From: Promethearchaeota archaeon
GTDB lineage: Archaea; Asgardarchaeota; Lokiarchaeia; Sigyniarchaeales; SOKP01
Reading direction: 5' to 3'
Length of the DNA: 19,726 bases
NCBI GenBank assembly: GCA_030615235.1
Contig: JAUWZR010000018.1
Coordinates: forward strand, 1-19,726
Below are positions 8,308 to 15,512 of this stretch, piece after piece. Every line of letters starts with the position of its first letter. The first letter of the stretch is position 1. The translations under genes were made by a program, and so were the position numbers. Below the pieces are notes generated by a model that was given only the letters and a program-made list of their open reading frames with translations, searched no databases and was not told the origin of the DNA.

Positions 8308-9165
8308 ATGGAAAAAACGAGGTATATCTTTAAATTCTATTATATTGGGTCGAAAAAATATTATGGTTCTCAACGCCAACCCGATTATCCAACTGTTGAA
8401 GAATGTCTATTGAACGCCTTAAAGGAGAGAAATTATATAAAAGATGATAAGAAATCGGGTTTTGAAGTAGCAAGCAGAACCGATAAGTACGTTTCAGCCC
8501 GAGGATCTACTTTTTCTTTTATTACCGAAAAATTACCTATTTTAATGGAGATCAATACAGCTCTCCCAAAAAATATTGGAATCTGGGGGTATTCCGAAGT
8601 ATCAAGAGATTTTTTATCAAGATACAATGCACTGTATAGACATTACAAGTATTTAGTTCCCTATTCAGTTATCTTTTGTAGAAAAATAAACTCAAATAAT
8701 CTAAACGAAATGATGAGAGCGTGTAAATCATTTGAGGGAAGACACGATTTTAGTAACTTTTCCAAACGAGAGAAAGACAATGAAAAAACTATCAGAGACA
8801 TTTTGTTAGCATCTCTAGCTTTAGAAGATGATTTCCTAATTTTCGATTTCAAGAGTAGGGCTTTTTTAAGACAACAAATTAGAAGAATGGTTGCTAAGAT
8901 CTTTGAACTTGGTTTAGAAAAAATTAACTATGAACAGTTTTTAGATTTATTTGATCCCTCCAAAACCTACTCATATCAACCCGCTGACCCCTTAGGATTA
9001 ATATTATGGGATATTAATTATGGAAAAAAGGTGCAATTCACAATTGATGCTAAATCAAAAGAGAGAATGAAAAAATTCTTTATGCAACAGGAAAAAAAAT
9101 TTTCGACCAAACAGAAATTATTTAGTCTCATGCAGCATAACAATATTAGCGAGAAGGGCCTGTAA
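8308..9165 (+). CDS. truA: tRNA pseudouridine synthase TruA
   Basis: TruA isomerises uridines at positions 38-40 of the tRNA anticodon arm. The 285-residue protein fits the family's usual length. Visible features are the catalytic-loop motif ASRTDKYVSA, with the catalytic Asp at residue 59, the RHYKYL motif about 50 residues later (112-117 region), the HDFSNFSKRE segment, and the C-terminal SRAFLRQQIRRMV helix. The ATG at 8308-8310 is preceded closely by AGGA, too near for a good Shine-Dalgarno site, so a short-leader transcript is possible. It is divergent from STT3 across a 184-base gap. Its last 48 bases overlap the 3' end of the RFC small-subunit gene on the other strand. The residues after about 230 (a Lys-rich tail) are less conserved. 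Confidence 0.93.
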   Translation: MEKTRYIFKFYYIGSKKYYGSQRQPDYPTVEECLLNALKERNYIKDDKKSGFEVASRTDKYVSARGSTFSFITEKLPILMEINTALPKNIGIWGYSEVSRDFLSRYNALYRHYKYLVPYSVIFCRKINSNNLNEMMRACKSFEGRHDFSNFSKREKDNEKTIRDILLASLALEDDFLIFDFKSRAFLRQQIRRMVAKIFELGLEKINYEQFLDLFDPSKTYSYQPADPLGLILWDINYGKKVQFTIDAKSKERMKKFFMQQEKKFSTKQKLFSLMQHNNISEKGL

Positions 9166-10089
9166 TTGAATTTCTTCCGTACCTCCTTGACTTAATCGGT
9201 ACTCGAACTCCGCAAGGATTTTCGTTAGCTCTATTTTTACATCTTCCGATACATCCAAGTCGTAAATTTCTCGATGTATGTTCTTGATGATATTTATGCC
9301 TGACAATCCATACTCTCTTGTTATATCATTTAACAATTTTATTGAAAATTGTAATTGCCCCTTAAGAGCAGTTTTAAGAATTTCTCTGATCCGTTCTGGT
9401 GGGACTTCTCCAGCAACTCGGAATACCACATCTTGATCAATATTTTTAGATATTGTTCCGCATGATTGCAGATAATTTATAGCTCTGCGACAATCTCCCT
9501 TAGATATGTCAACCAAAGCGTTTAAACCATCAGAACTCACGCTTATATTCTCTTTGTTTGCAACGAATCTGACACGGGTTTTTATATCTTCGTTACTCAA
9601 AGAGGAAAAGCGGAAAACAACGCATCTAGATTGAATAGGTGGAATAATTTTGTTAGAATAGTTGCAAATTAATATCATCCTACAGTTGCGTGTATGTTTT
9701 TCCATTGTTCTCCTTAAAGCCTGTTGGGCAGGTGCGGTCATATTATCTGCTTCATCTAAGATTAGAATTTTAAAGGGAATATCGGAAGGAGGTTTAGCTT
9801 TGGCAAAATCCTTGATATATGTTCTTATAACATCTATACCTCTAGCATCACTTGCATTCAGTTCGAGAAATGTAGTATTAATCCTCTTTTTACTACCATA
9901 TAATTCTTTTACTATAGCTAACGCAGAAGTTGTTTTACCAGTACCAGCGGGACCAGCGAATATAAGGTGTGGCATCGATTTATCCTTTACGAATTGCTTC
10001 AGTCGTTTAAGAATTCCTTCTTGGTTAACCACATCATCTAATAAGCGAGGTCTATATTTTTCCACCCATGGTTTGTTTTCAACTGACAA
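9118..10089 (-). CDS. rfcS: Replication factor C small subunit (clamp loader ATPase)
   Basis: This is the small subunit of the archaeal clamp loader, which opens the PCNA ring at primer ends. It is a full-length AAA+ protein of 323 residues. Visible motifs are the RFC box PWVEKYRP (7-14), Walker A GPAGTGKT (46-53), Walker B LILDEAD (109-115), the arginine-finger SRC motif (154-156), and sensor-2 GDCRRAINYLQ (198-208), followed by the helical collar domain. The start is TTG (10087-10089) with GGTG about 5 nt upstream, and the N-terminus agrees with the family. It shares a 115-base divergent promoter region with enolase. The large subunit is not in the window. The 3' end is embedded in truA on the opposite strand (9118-9165). 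Confidence 0.97.
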   Translation of the reverse strand: MSVENKPWVEKYRPRLLDDVVNQEGILKRLKQFVKDKSMPHLIFAGPAGTGKTTSALAIVKELYGSKKRINTTFLELNASDARGIDVIRTYIKDFAKAKPPSDIPFKILILDEADNMTAPAQQALRRTMEKHTRNCRMILICNYSNKIIPPIQSRCVVFRFSSLSNEDIKTRVRFVANKENISVSSDGLNALVDISKGDCRRAINYLQSCGTISKNIDQDVVFRVAGEVPPERIREILKTALKGQLQFSIKLLNDITREYGLSGINIIKNIHREIYDLDVSEDVKIELTKILAEFEYRLSQGGTEEIQLQALLANIVMLHETK

Positions 10090-10204
10090 TGTAACACCAA
10101 ATATAAATAGATTTACTAATAATAAATAAAAAAATACTATTAAGAATTAAAGTTTCTTTATTTATTATTATACAACTTTAAAAAATGGACAAAGAAACGA
10201 TAAA

Positions 10205-11509
10205 ATGACAGATTATAAAATCACGAAAATTAAATCTCGATGGATTTTAGATTCACGAGGAAACCCTACTGTCGAGTCTGATGTTTTTGCGGGAAAAGTA
10301 TATGCAAGGGCTGCAGTTCCTTCAGGAGCATCAACAGGAGTTATGGAAGCTTTAGAATTACGAGATGGAGGAGACGCTTTTTTAGGTAAACACGTTACTA
10401 ATGCAGTATCAAAAGTAAACACTATTATAAGCAATAAATTACAAGGTTTTGATGTTCGAGAACAAACTAACATCGATGAGGAGATGATTGCAATTGATGG
10501 CACGGAAAACAAAAGCAACTTAGGTGCCAATGCAATACTTTCAGTGTCTTTAGCTGTTTCAAAGTTAGCTGCACTTCTATCTGAGAAACCATTATATCAA
10601 TATCTCTACGAATTAGCATATGGAAAATCCAGGGAAGACTTCTTATTACCTATACCATCATGTAATATAATTAACGGGGGAGAACACGCTGGAAATGACC
10701 TAGCTATACAAGAATTTATGGTATTACCTATAGGTGCTGACTCATTTTCAAACGCTATACAACAAGTCGCAGAAGTTTATCAAAACTTAAAGAAGCTATT
10801 GAAACAGAATTATGGCCCTTCCGCAATTAATGTAGGTGATGAAGGAGGATTCGCTCCAAATTTATCAACAACTGCGGAGGCGGTAGACATAATCATAGAA
10901 GCCATCGATGCGGCGGGGTTTTTGATGGGCACCGATTTCGTACTAGGAATGGACGCAGCAGCAAGTGAATTTTACGAAGATGGAATTTATAATATTGACG
11001 GGAAAAAGCTCACAAATGAGGAACTAATAGAGTATTACTTAGATTTATTACACGAGTACCCATTTAAATCCATCGAAGATCCCTTTGATGAGAAAGATTT
11101 TAGATCTTTTTCAAACTTAACAGCTAAGGTTGATAGATCGATCCAAATTGTCGACGACGATCTTACTGTTACGAATATAAAAATATTGAAAAAAGCGATA
11201 GATGAAAAAGCAGGTAGTGCGCTATTACTAAAAGTTAATCAAATAGGATCCCTAACAGAAGCAATAAAAGCGGCTAAAATGGCATTTAATAATGGGTTCA
11301 ACGTAATGGTATCGCATCGTTCTGGGGAAACTGAAGATAGTTTTATTGCTGATCTAGCTACAGGTCTTTGTACGGGACAAATGAAATCAGGTGCCACATG
11401 TAGGAGCGATAGAACGAGTAAATTTAATCAACTACTCCGCATAGAAGAAGCATTAGGTCCTAAAGCAAAATACCCCAAAAATTTTGATTCGTGGAAGGAT
11501 TACATGTAA
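10205..11509 (+). CDS. eno: Enolase (phosphopyruvate hydratase)
   Basis: Enolase interconverts 2-phosphoglycerate and phosphoenolpyruvate in glycolysis and gluconeogenesis. The 434 residues are standard length. The active-site set is intact: mobile loop SGAST (40-44), GDEGG with E213, Mg ligands D250 (GMDAA), E291 (EDPFD) and D318 (VDDDL), catalytic K343 in LLKVNQIG, HRSGETED (371-378) and K394. The usual IVGDDL sequence reads IVDDDL here, a mild change next to the Mg ligand. The ATG at 10205 overlaps the TGA of a seven-codon upstream frame (10185-10208). It is divergent from rfcS and convergent with the METTL5-type gene, leaving only 6 bases between stop codons. Metabolically it stands alone in this neighbourhood. 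Confidence 0.98.
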   Translation: MTDYKITKIKSRWILDSRGNPTVESDVFAGKVYARAAVPSGASTGVMEALELRDGGDAFLGKHVTNAVSKVNTIISNKLQGFDVREQTNIDEEMIAIDGTENKSNLGANAILSVSLAVSKLAALLSEKPLYQYLYELAYGKSREDFLLPIPSCNIINGGEHAGNDLAIQEFMVLPIGADSFSNAIQQVAEVYQNLKKLLKQNYGPSAINVGDEGGFAPNLSTTAEAVDIIIEAIDAAGFLMGTDFVLGMDAAASEFYEDGIYNIDGKKLTNEELIEYYLDLLHEYPFKSIEDPFDEKDFRSFSNLTAKVDRSIQIVDDDLTVTNIKILKKAIDEKAGSALLLKVNQIGSLTEAIKAAKMAFNNGFNVMVSHRSGETEDSFIADLATGLCTGQMKSGATCRSDRTSKFNQLLRIEEALGPKAKYPKNFDSWKDYM

Positions 11510-11515
11510 TTATTC

Positions 11516-12148
11516 TTAACTCTCTATTTTTCTTTTAAATCTGTAAATATTTACATTAATTGATTTAGTTTTTTGTTTATGAAATTTATATGTCTTATTA
11601 AGTTTCAAATGATAAGGAAATACATAATCGATCGCCCAATTATATTTTTTTATATATGTCGAGATAAATTGATGTACATTTGGATTTGCTAGATGTATCG
11701 AATATACAACATGTGAGATGTTAAACGCTTTCGCTAAAAAAGAGCGATCAGCAGTTTTTTTTTGGACTCCAAAAGGTGGATTCATAATCGTAGTGATATG
11801 GAAAGCCTCGGGATTTACATTTCGAAAAAGTTCAAAGTGATTTATATCAGAACAAATAGGGAAGATAATAGACTCTAAACCATATTTATTGATGTTTCTT
11901 TTTAATATCTTTAAAGCGCAGAAATCTATGTCTACACTTAAAACATAATTTGCTTGGAGATACGCAGACGCTATTGATAATCTTCCGGTTCCAGCTCCTA
12001 AATCCAAAATCATCCGGTTTTTAATATCGTTAAATTCGACTCCTGCGAAGAAAATAATGTCGACAGCACTCTTTGCATCAATGCAATATTGTTCTAACTT
12101 AATATTAGGATTTGAAAATCCTTCTGTTTGCTGAAGCAAAGATATCAA
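11516..12148 (-). CDS. METTL5-type N6-adenine rRNA methyltransferase
   Basis: This is a Rossmann-fold SAM-dependent methyltransferase closely resembling eukaryotic METTL5, which makes m6A in the 18S rRNA decoding region with TRMT112. The 210 residues are full length. Motifs are LEQY (18-21), SAM-binding DLGAGTG (49-55), acidic VDID (72-75), catalytic NPPFG (123-127), VVYSIH (147-152) and the C-terminal YKFHK with a basic tail, all as in METTL5. The start is TTG (12146-12148), with an AAGAGAG-like stretch upstream; an in-frame TAG about 35 bases upstream rules out a longer form. It is divergent from csl4 across 119 bases, and archaeal METTL5-like, csl4 and RNA polymerase genes are often neighbours, which supports an rRNA or ribosome role. 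The target base in this organism is inferred. Confidence 0.9.
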   Translation of the reverse strand: MISLLQQTEGFSNPNIKLEQYCIDAKSAVDIIFFAGVEFNDIKNRMILDLGAGTGRLSIASAYLQANYVLSVDIDFCALKILKRNINKYGLESIIFPICSDINHFELFRNVNPEAFHITTIMNPPFGVQKKTADRSFLAKAFNISHVVYSIHLANPNVHQFISTYIKKYNWAIDYVFPYHLKLNKTYKFHKQKTKSINVNIYRFKRKIES

Positions 12149-12267
12149 ATCTCTCTTGTTTATCTTAATCGCCTAAAATCTGTTCTCCATAATTTATTTT
12201 AGGAAAAATTATGAAAAAATTTAACTATTTTAATTAATAATAATTAAATAGAGAAATTAAAAGATTT

Positions 12268-12876
12268 TTGTTGAAATTTATGAAAGAATCTGCAAAAAAT
12301 AATGAAATAGCACTTACGGGTCAATATTTAGGCGTTGTGGAAGAATATTTGCCTGATAAAAGGTCTACATACGTAAGAGATGGTCAAATTTTTGCCACTA
12401 AAGCAGGAATAGTCAGTATCAATGAAGAACGAAGAGCTATAGAGATTAAAAGTCACCAAGACAAAGATCGAAAAACGGTAAAAATTAATGATATATTAAT
12501 AGGAACGATTCAATTTCTAAGACTTTATTCTGTTGGTATTAATTTTGCTACGATCAATAATAAAATTCACTTTAATAGTTCTTATTTTGGCAATATCCAT
12601 GTATCCCATATATCCCATAAATTTATTGAAAAAATCGCGGATGCATTTCAAATTACTGATATTATCAGAGCTAAAGTTATTAAACAAGAACAAAATGAAT
12701 TCAGCTTGAGCACCGTAGGTAAAGATCTAGGTGTTATCCATGCTGATTGTAGCATATGTGGATCGCCTCTTGAAAAAATAGGACAAAATAAGTTAAAATG
12801 CTCAAGATGTGGTTCTGTTGAGGCTAGGAAATTAGCTAGCGATTATGGAAATGTTTCTGAAAGTTTAAGATATTAA
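12268..12876 (+). CDS. csl4: Exosome cap subunit Csl4
   Basis: Csl4 is an RNA-binding cap protein of the archaeal RNA exosome (3'-5' degradation and tailing) and recruits partners such as DnaG. The 202 residues match the family: N-terminal domain opening LGVVEEYLPD (21-30), a central S1 domain (about 72-152, with GNIHVSHIS at 108-116), and a C-terminal zinc ribbon with CSIC (161-164) and CSRC (178-181). All four cysteines are present. The start is ambiguous: tandem TTG codons at 12268 and 12271, then ATG at 12280. The ATG would still give a complete domain and is the safer choice. It heads a plus-strand block running through rpo11. Exosome and RNA polymerase subunits together suggest coupled RNA synthesis and turnover functions. 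Confidence 0.93.
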   Translation: MLKFMKESAKNNEIALTGQYLGVVEEYLPDKRSTYVRDGQIFATKAGIVSINEERRAIEIKSHQDKDRKTVKINDILIGTIQFLRLYSVGINFATINNKIHFNSSYFGNIHVSHISHKFIEKIADAFQITDIIRAKVIKQEQNEFSLSTVGKDLGVIHADCSICGSPLEKIGQNKLKCSRCGSVEARKLASDYGNVSESLRY

Positions 12877-12928
12877 ATCGGCTAACTTCTTTTTAACTCA
12901 TGTTTAGATTAATAGAAATAATTACTAA

Positions 12929-12933
12929 GAGGA
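12929..12933 (+). promoter_or_regulatory. Shine-Dalgarno site for the 73-residue protein
   Basis: GAGGA 6 nt before the TTG at 12940-12942. It is the main reason for accepting this short frame and its non-ATG start. Confidence 0.6.
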
Positions 12934-12939
12934 TTTATT

Positions 12940-13161
12940 TTGGGTAGGCGTGGAGGAAGAAAAGTTATTAATTTCAATAATTCAAGCGGAGAGTTAGCAA
13001 ATATTGTTAAATTTCTTGAAGAAGTTCAAAAAAAAATAAATTATCTTAATCTAAATTGTAAAGTGGATGGAAACGTAATTAAAATCACATTATTTGGACC
13101 TCGGGATCTTCAATATTTGGCAAGTGAGAGATTAAGGGAGCTAGCTAACCAATATTTATAG
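12940..13161 (+). CDS. Small unidentified protein between csl4 and rpo11
   Basis: I do not recognise this 73-residue protein. It starts with a basic tail GRRGGRK, then a predicted helix (about 17-38), a beta hairpin around KVDGNVIKITLFG, and a final helix (about 54-72), so an alpha-beta-beta-alpha layout. A small RNA-binding or KH-like fold would fit the basic start and the location, but this is inference. The hairpin-plus-helix end recalls the KEOPS subunit Pcc1, yet the N-terminal half does not fit that family. TTG at 12940 has GAGGA 6 nt upstream, a good Shine-Dalgarno site, which supports it being a real gene. The flanks are csl4 (63-base gap) and rpo11 (82-base gap), on the same strand. 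Confidence 0.7.
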   Translation: MGRRGGRKVINFNNSSGELANIVKFLEEVQKKINYLNLNCKVDGNVIKITLFGPRDLQYLASERLRELANQYL

Positions 13162-13232
13162 AGATGCTTATCTTGTTATTGTTTTAAAACCAAAAAACAT
13201 TTATTTAATTATAGATTAGAGAACTTAGTTTT

Positions 13233-13237
13233 GGTGG
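13233..13237 (+). promoter_or_regulatory. Shine-Dalgarno site for rpo11
   Basis: GGTGG 6 nt before the GTG at 13244. It supports the upstream start that includes the acidic extension, against an internal start at the conserved core. Confidence 0.6.
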
Positions 13238-13243
13238 ATTAAT

Positions 13244-13744
13244 GTGGCAAAAAAAAAAGCTGAACCAAAAGAAGAAGATTTAGAAAGCGATAACAAAGAC
13301 CTATTAGATGATGAAGAGATAGAAAGCCACTATCCAGATTTATCAGATGATTCAAAATCAAAAGAAGAATCAGTCACTATAGATGTAGTTGACGTTGTGG
13401 AAGAAGATAAAGAGGAAGAAGAAGAAGAAGGTTTTGAAATTGAACCCGAACCAGAACCAACTTATAAATTTCTAACATTAGCCATGAAAAAAGGTTTTAG
13501 AGACGATGATTATACTTTATCCATAGAAGGTCAATCGCACGGATTTTTAAATATATTTGTACAACACCTATTAGAAACTGAAGGTGTAAACTCAGCAGCG
13601 TATAAAATCACCAAAATAGATCCCCCGGAAGTATTCATTAGGTTGGAAGATGGCTATGAAATAAAAAAAATTCTTTACAATGCGATTGAAAGCTTGAGAG
13701 CAGAAGTTGGAGAAGTCGAAAAAGTGTTTAAGAAACTCATGTAA
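13244..13744 (+). CDS. rpo11: RNA polymerase subunit Rpo11 (RpoL) with acidic N-terminal extension
   Basis: Rpo11, the homologue of eukaryotic Rpb11, pairs with Rpo3 to form the assembly platform of archaeal RNA polymerase. The core is at residues 73-166: YTLSIEGQSHGFLNIF (90-105) is the heterodimerisation segment, and HGF stands where HTL is usual. Then come AAYKITKIDPPEVFIR (118-133) and the C-terminal helix. The core length matches usual archaeal Rpo11 of about 90-100 residues. Residues 8-72 are an added acidic, low-complexity tail with EEDKEEEEEEG at 53-63. The GTG start at 13244 has GGTGG 6 nt upstream, and the acidic run continues in frame from there, so the tail belongs to the gene. 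The tail's function is unknown; it could bind basic partners or mimic nucleic acid. Confidence 0.9.
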   Translation: MAKKKAEPKEEDLESDNKDLLDDEEIESHYPDLSDDSKSKEESVTIDVVDVVEEDKEEEEEEGFEIEPEPEPTYKFLTLAMKKGFRDDDYTLSIEGQSHGFLNIFVQHLLETEGVNSAAYKITKIDPPEVFIRLEDGYEIKKILYNAIESLRAEVGEVEKVFKKLM

Positions 13745-13772
13745 GCCTCACTTCTTTATATTTGTATGAAAA

Positions 13773-13780
13773 CTTTATAA
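13773..13780 (+). promoter_or_regulatory. Candidate TATA box for the RNase III-like gene
   Basis: CTTTATAA is centred about 28 nt before the ATG at 13805, the spacing expected for a leaderless archaeal transcript. No Shine-Dalgarno sequence lies before that ATG, which agrees. It suggests that the RNase III-like and DUF99 genes have their own promoter, separate from rpo11. Confidence 0.5.
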
Positions 13781-13804
13781 GAAATTACTGCTCTTCTATT
13801 CTTA

Positions 13805-14257
13805 ATGCCATATGATTTTTTGTTAAAGGATATAAATATCATTCTAACTTGTAAGTCGATAGGGACTGATAAAGGATTAGCAAAAATAGGAGATGGCGTC
13901 GTTAATCTTACTTACTCAATAGCTAAATCTATTTTTCTAACTAAAGTTAATAAAAATCATAAGAACATACGAACGGGAGTAAAAGTAAGTAAAAAAATTC
14001 TAGCTGAAGCTTTAAAAAGGGCAGATATGAAAAAATTTTCAAAAAGTAGGGCAGACGCGCACGACCTTGCTGACACCGTTGAGGCCCTTATTGCTTACGT
14101 ATGGTTTTGTGATAAAATGACGATAGAGGATATAATTAATTTTCTCGTTGATTCTTTAAGTGGGGACCTAAACAATAGAAGCGAGGAAATTCAAAACGCA
14201 AGGATTGCTTTTACTAAACTCCTGATACATATTAAAAAATTTCTACCCGAGAGCTAA
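13805..14257 (+). CDS. Small RNase III-fold (Mini-III-like) protein
   Basis: This 150-residue all-helical protein has the two halves of an RNase III active site. LAKIGDGVV (25-33) aligns with the GDAV signature, and DLADTVEALIAYVWF (87-101) with the second acidic helix. D30, D90 and E93 match the catalytic D45, D114 and E117 of E. coli RNase III in identity and spacing. The earlier Glu positions are K23 and A26; this LAxxGDxV form recalls bacterial Mini-III, an rRNA maturation enzyme. No double-stranded-RNA-binding domain is present, as in Mini-III. A likely role is cleavage of structured RNA as a dimer, perhaps rRNA, but activity is inference. It is followed after 2 bases by the DUF99 gene, so one operon. 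RNase III proteins are uncommon in archaea. Confidence 0.72.
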   Translation: MPYDFLLKDINIILTCKSIGTDKGLAKIGDGVVNLTYSIAKSIFLTKVNKNHKNIRTGVKVSKKILAEALKRADMKKFSKSRADAHDLADTVEALIAYVWFCDKMTIEDIINFLVDSLSGDLNNRSEEIQNARIAFTKLLIHIKKFLPES

Positions 14258-14259
14258 TC

Positions 14260-14820
14260 ATGAAGGACTTCCCAATAACAATTGGATTTGACGATGCGAA
14301 GTTTAAGTTTTTTTCAGAATCGCACACAACAAATTTAATTGGAATAGTTTGTCAAGGCACTAGAATGGTTAACATGGTCAGAAAAGAAATAATTATTGAT
14401 GGAGATGATGCAACGGAAGTCTTAATCGAGCTTATTAAACAAAATGAAAAACACGTGCAATTTATACTTACCGATACTATTACTTTTGGTGGTTTTAACA
14501 TAATAGATTTAGAAGAAATCTACACCGCTACAAATAAACCAATAATTGCTGTAACTGAAAAAGAAGTGGATCTTGATGCGGTTAAAAAAGCTATTTTAAA
14601 AAAATTCCCTCAAAATAACATAGTTAAATTACGAAAAATTGTAAATGCAGGTAATTTATATGAAACTGTTATTGAAACAGCGGGAGGTCTTTCGAAAGTG
14701 TTTTTTCATTCTAAAGGAATTTCGTATGCAGATGTTAATTCTTTATTTCAAAAAGTTTGCATCGATTCAAAAATCCCAGAACCCGTGCGCCTTGCTCACA
14801 TAATAGGAAAAACATTATAA
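14260..14820 (+). CDS. DUF99 family protein (endonuclease V-like fold)
   Basis: The 186 residues match the archaeal DUF99 family, whose fold is related to endonuclease V. Family landmarks are the acidic start GFDDAKF (9-15), TTNLIGIVCQGTRM (23-36), IIDGDDATE (45-53), ITFGGFNIIDLEEIY (74-88) and KPIIAV (93-98). D11, D12, D47, D49 and D50 are candidate metal ligands. The biological activity of the family is not established; a nuclease acting on deaminated nucleic acid is the structural guess. The ATG at 14260 lies 2 bases after the stop of the RNase III-like gene, so both are probably on one transcript and may work on RNA together. Its 3' end faces the Arf-like GTPase gene with an 18-base gap. 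Confidence 0.87.
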   Translation: MKDFPITIGFDDAKFKFFSESHTTNLIGIVCQGTRMVNMVRKEIIIDGDDATEVLIELIKQNEKHVQFILTDTITFGGFNIIDLEEIYTATNKPIIAVTEKEVDLDAVKKAILKKFPQNNIVKLRKIVNAGNLYETVIETAGGLSKVFFHSKGISYADVNSLFQKVCIDSKIPEPVRLAHIIGKTL

Positions 14821-14841
14821 AAGCATTAATAAAGAGCTTTA
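14819..14841. terminator. Possible shared terminator between convergent genes
   Basis: The 18-base gap between DUF99 and the GTPase contains AAAGC, an 11-nt AT-rich loop, then GCTTT, which can fold on either strand. No strong T run follows, so this is a weak candidate. Confidence 0.25.
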
Positions 14842-15315
14842 ATAGGTAGAAATCTCGTATTCTAATATCTCCTTCATCCTTTGTTGCAACTCTGGTCTAA
14901 TGGCAGACATTCCATACGTTTTTAGTCCGCCTAATTTTTTCTGAACTTCTTGAGCTGTTAAAGCACCTGGTAAATCTTGCTTATTTGCGATAGCAATAAT
15001 TTTCGTTCCTAAACTACGCTCAAACCTATCGTAGATCTCTTTTGTTTTTTCAACATTTTTTTCAGTTGAATCACATACTATTACTGCTAAACCAGCACCT
15101 CTTAAGAAATCCTGCCACATAAATTTAAACCTTTTCTGACCACCTAAGTCCCAAATAGAACAATTTTTTCCGTTCAGAACAGAATCTTCTACTTCCAAAC
15201 CTACTGTAGGGCTTCTCTCCTTGGAGATCTCTCTCCCCTGTAACAAAGACAAAAGCGATGATTTTCCAACAGATTGGTCCCCTATCAAACATATCTTTTT
15301 CTTAGTCGTTAACAA
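14839..15315 (-). CDS. Arf-like small GTPase
   Basis: This 158-residue Ras-superfamily GTPase has all five boxes: G1 GDQSVGKS (12-19), G2 Thr37 in SPTVG, G3 WDLGGQ (55-60) with the catalytic-position Gln present, G4 NKQD (111-114) and G5 SA (137-138). The WDLGGQ box and IANKQDLPGALTAQEVQKKL (109-128) are typical of the Arf/Arl branch. It lacks the N-terminal amphipathic helix and myristoylation Gly of eukaryotic Arf and has no C-terminal Cys, so stable lipid anchoring is not evident. Expanded small GTPases of this kind are a hallmark of Asgard archaea, where they are thought to relate to membrane or cytoskeletal regulation. The TTG start (15313-15315) has AAAGGG 6 nt upstream. No GAP, GEF or roadblock gene is nearby. 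Confidence 0.92.
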   Translation of the reverse strand: MLTTKKKICLIGDQSVGKSSLLSLLQGREISKERSPTVGLEVEDSVLNGKNCSIWDLGGQKRFKFMWQDFLRGAGLAVIVCDSTEKNVEKTKEIYDRFERSLGTKIIAIANKQDLPGALTAQEVQKKLGGLKTYGMSAIRPELQQRMKEILEYEISTY

Positions 15316-15321
15316 AATTAA

Positions 15322-15327
15322 CCCTTT
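15322..15327 (-). promoter_or_regulatory. Shine-Dalgarno-like site for the Arf-like GTPase
   Basis: On the minus strand this reads AAAGGG, 6 nt before the TTG start at 15313-15315; it supports that non-ATG start. Confidence 0.45.
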
Positions 15328-15512
15328 CTAACCACGATTTATGATAATTAGAAAAGGCAAATAATCTTACAAAAATGAAAATAATATTCACATAATATGA
15401 AAAATCTTAAAGAAGAGTTTATAATTTCGTCAATCTCACTAAAAAAAGGAATATTCGAATATGCGGTTAAATAGGAAAATTATTACAAATTCTTAATTTA
15501 ATATTTCTAAAG

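Noticed and set aside
12940..13161. Calling the 73-residue protein KEOPS subunit Pcc1
   Set aside because: Only the final hairpin and helix are similar in layout; the basic N-terminus and first helix do not fit, so the name was not given.
13805..14257. Calling the RNase III-like protein inactive because two upstream Glu positions are missing
   Set aside because: Bacterial Mini-III enzymes, as I recall them, share the LAxxGDxV form, and D30, D90 and E93 are all present.
15463..15512. Possible frameshifted continuation of the solenoid protein past its stop
   Set aside because: All frames meet stops within a few codons and no solenoid-like residues appear.
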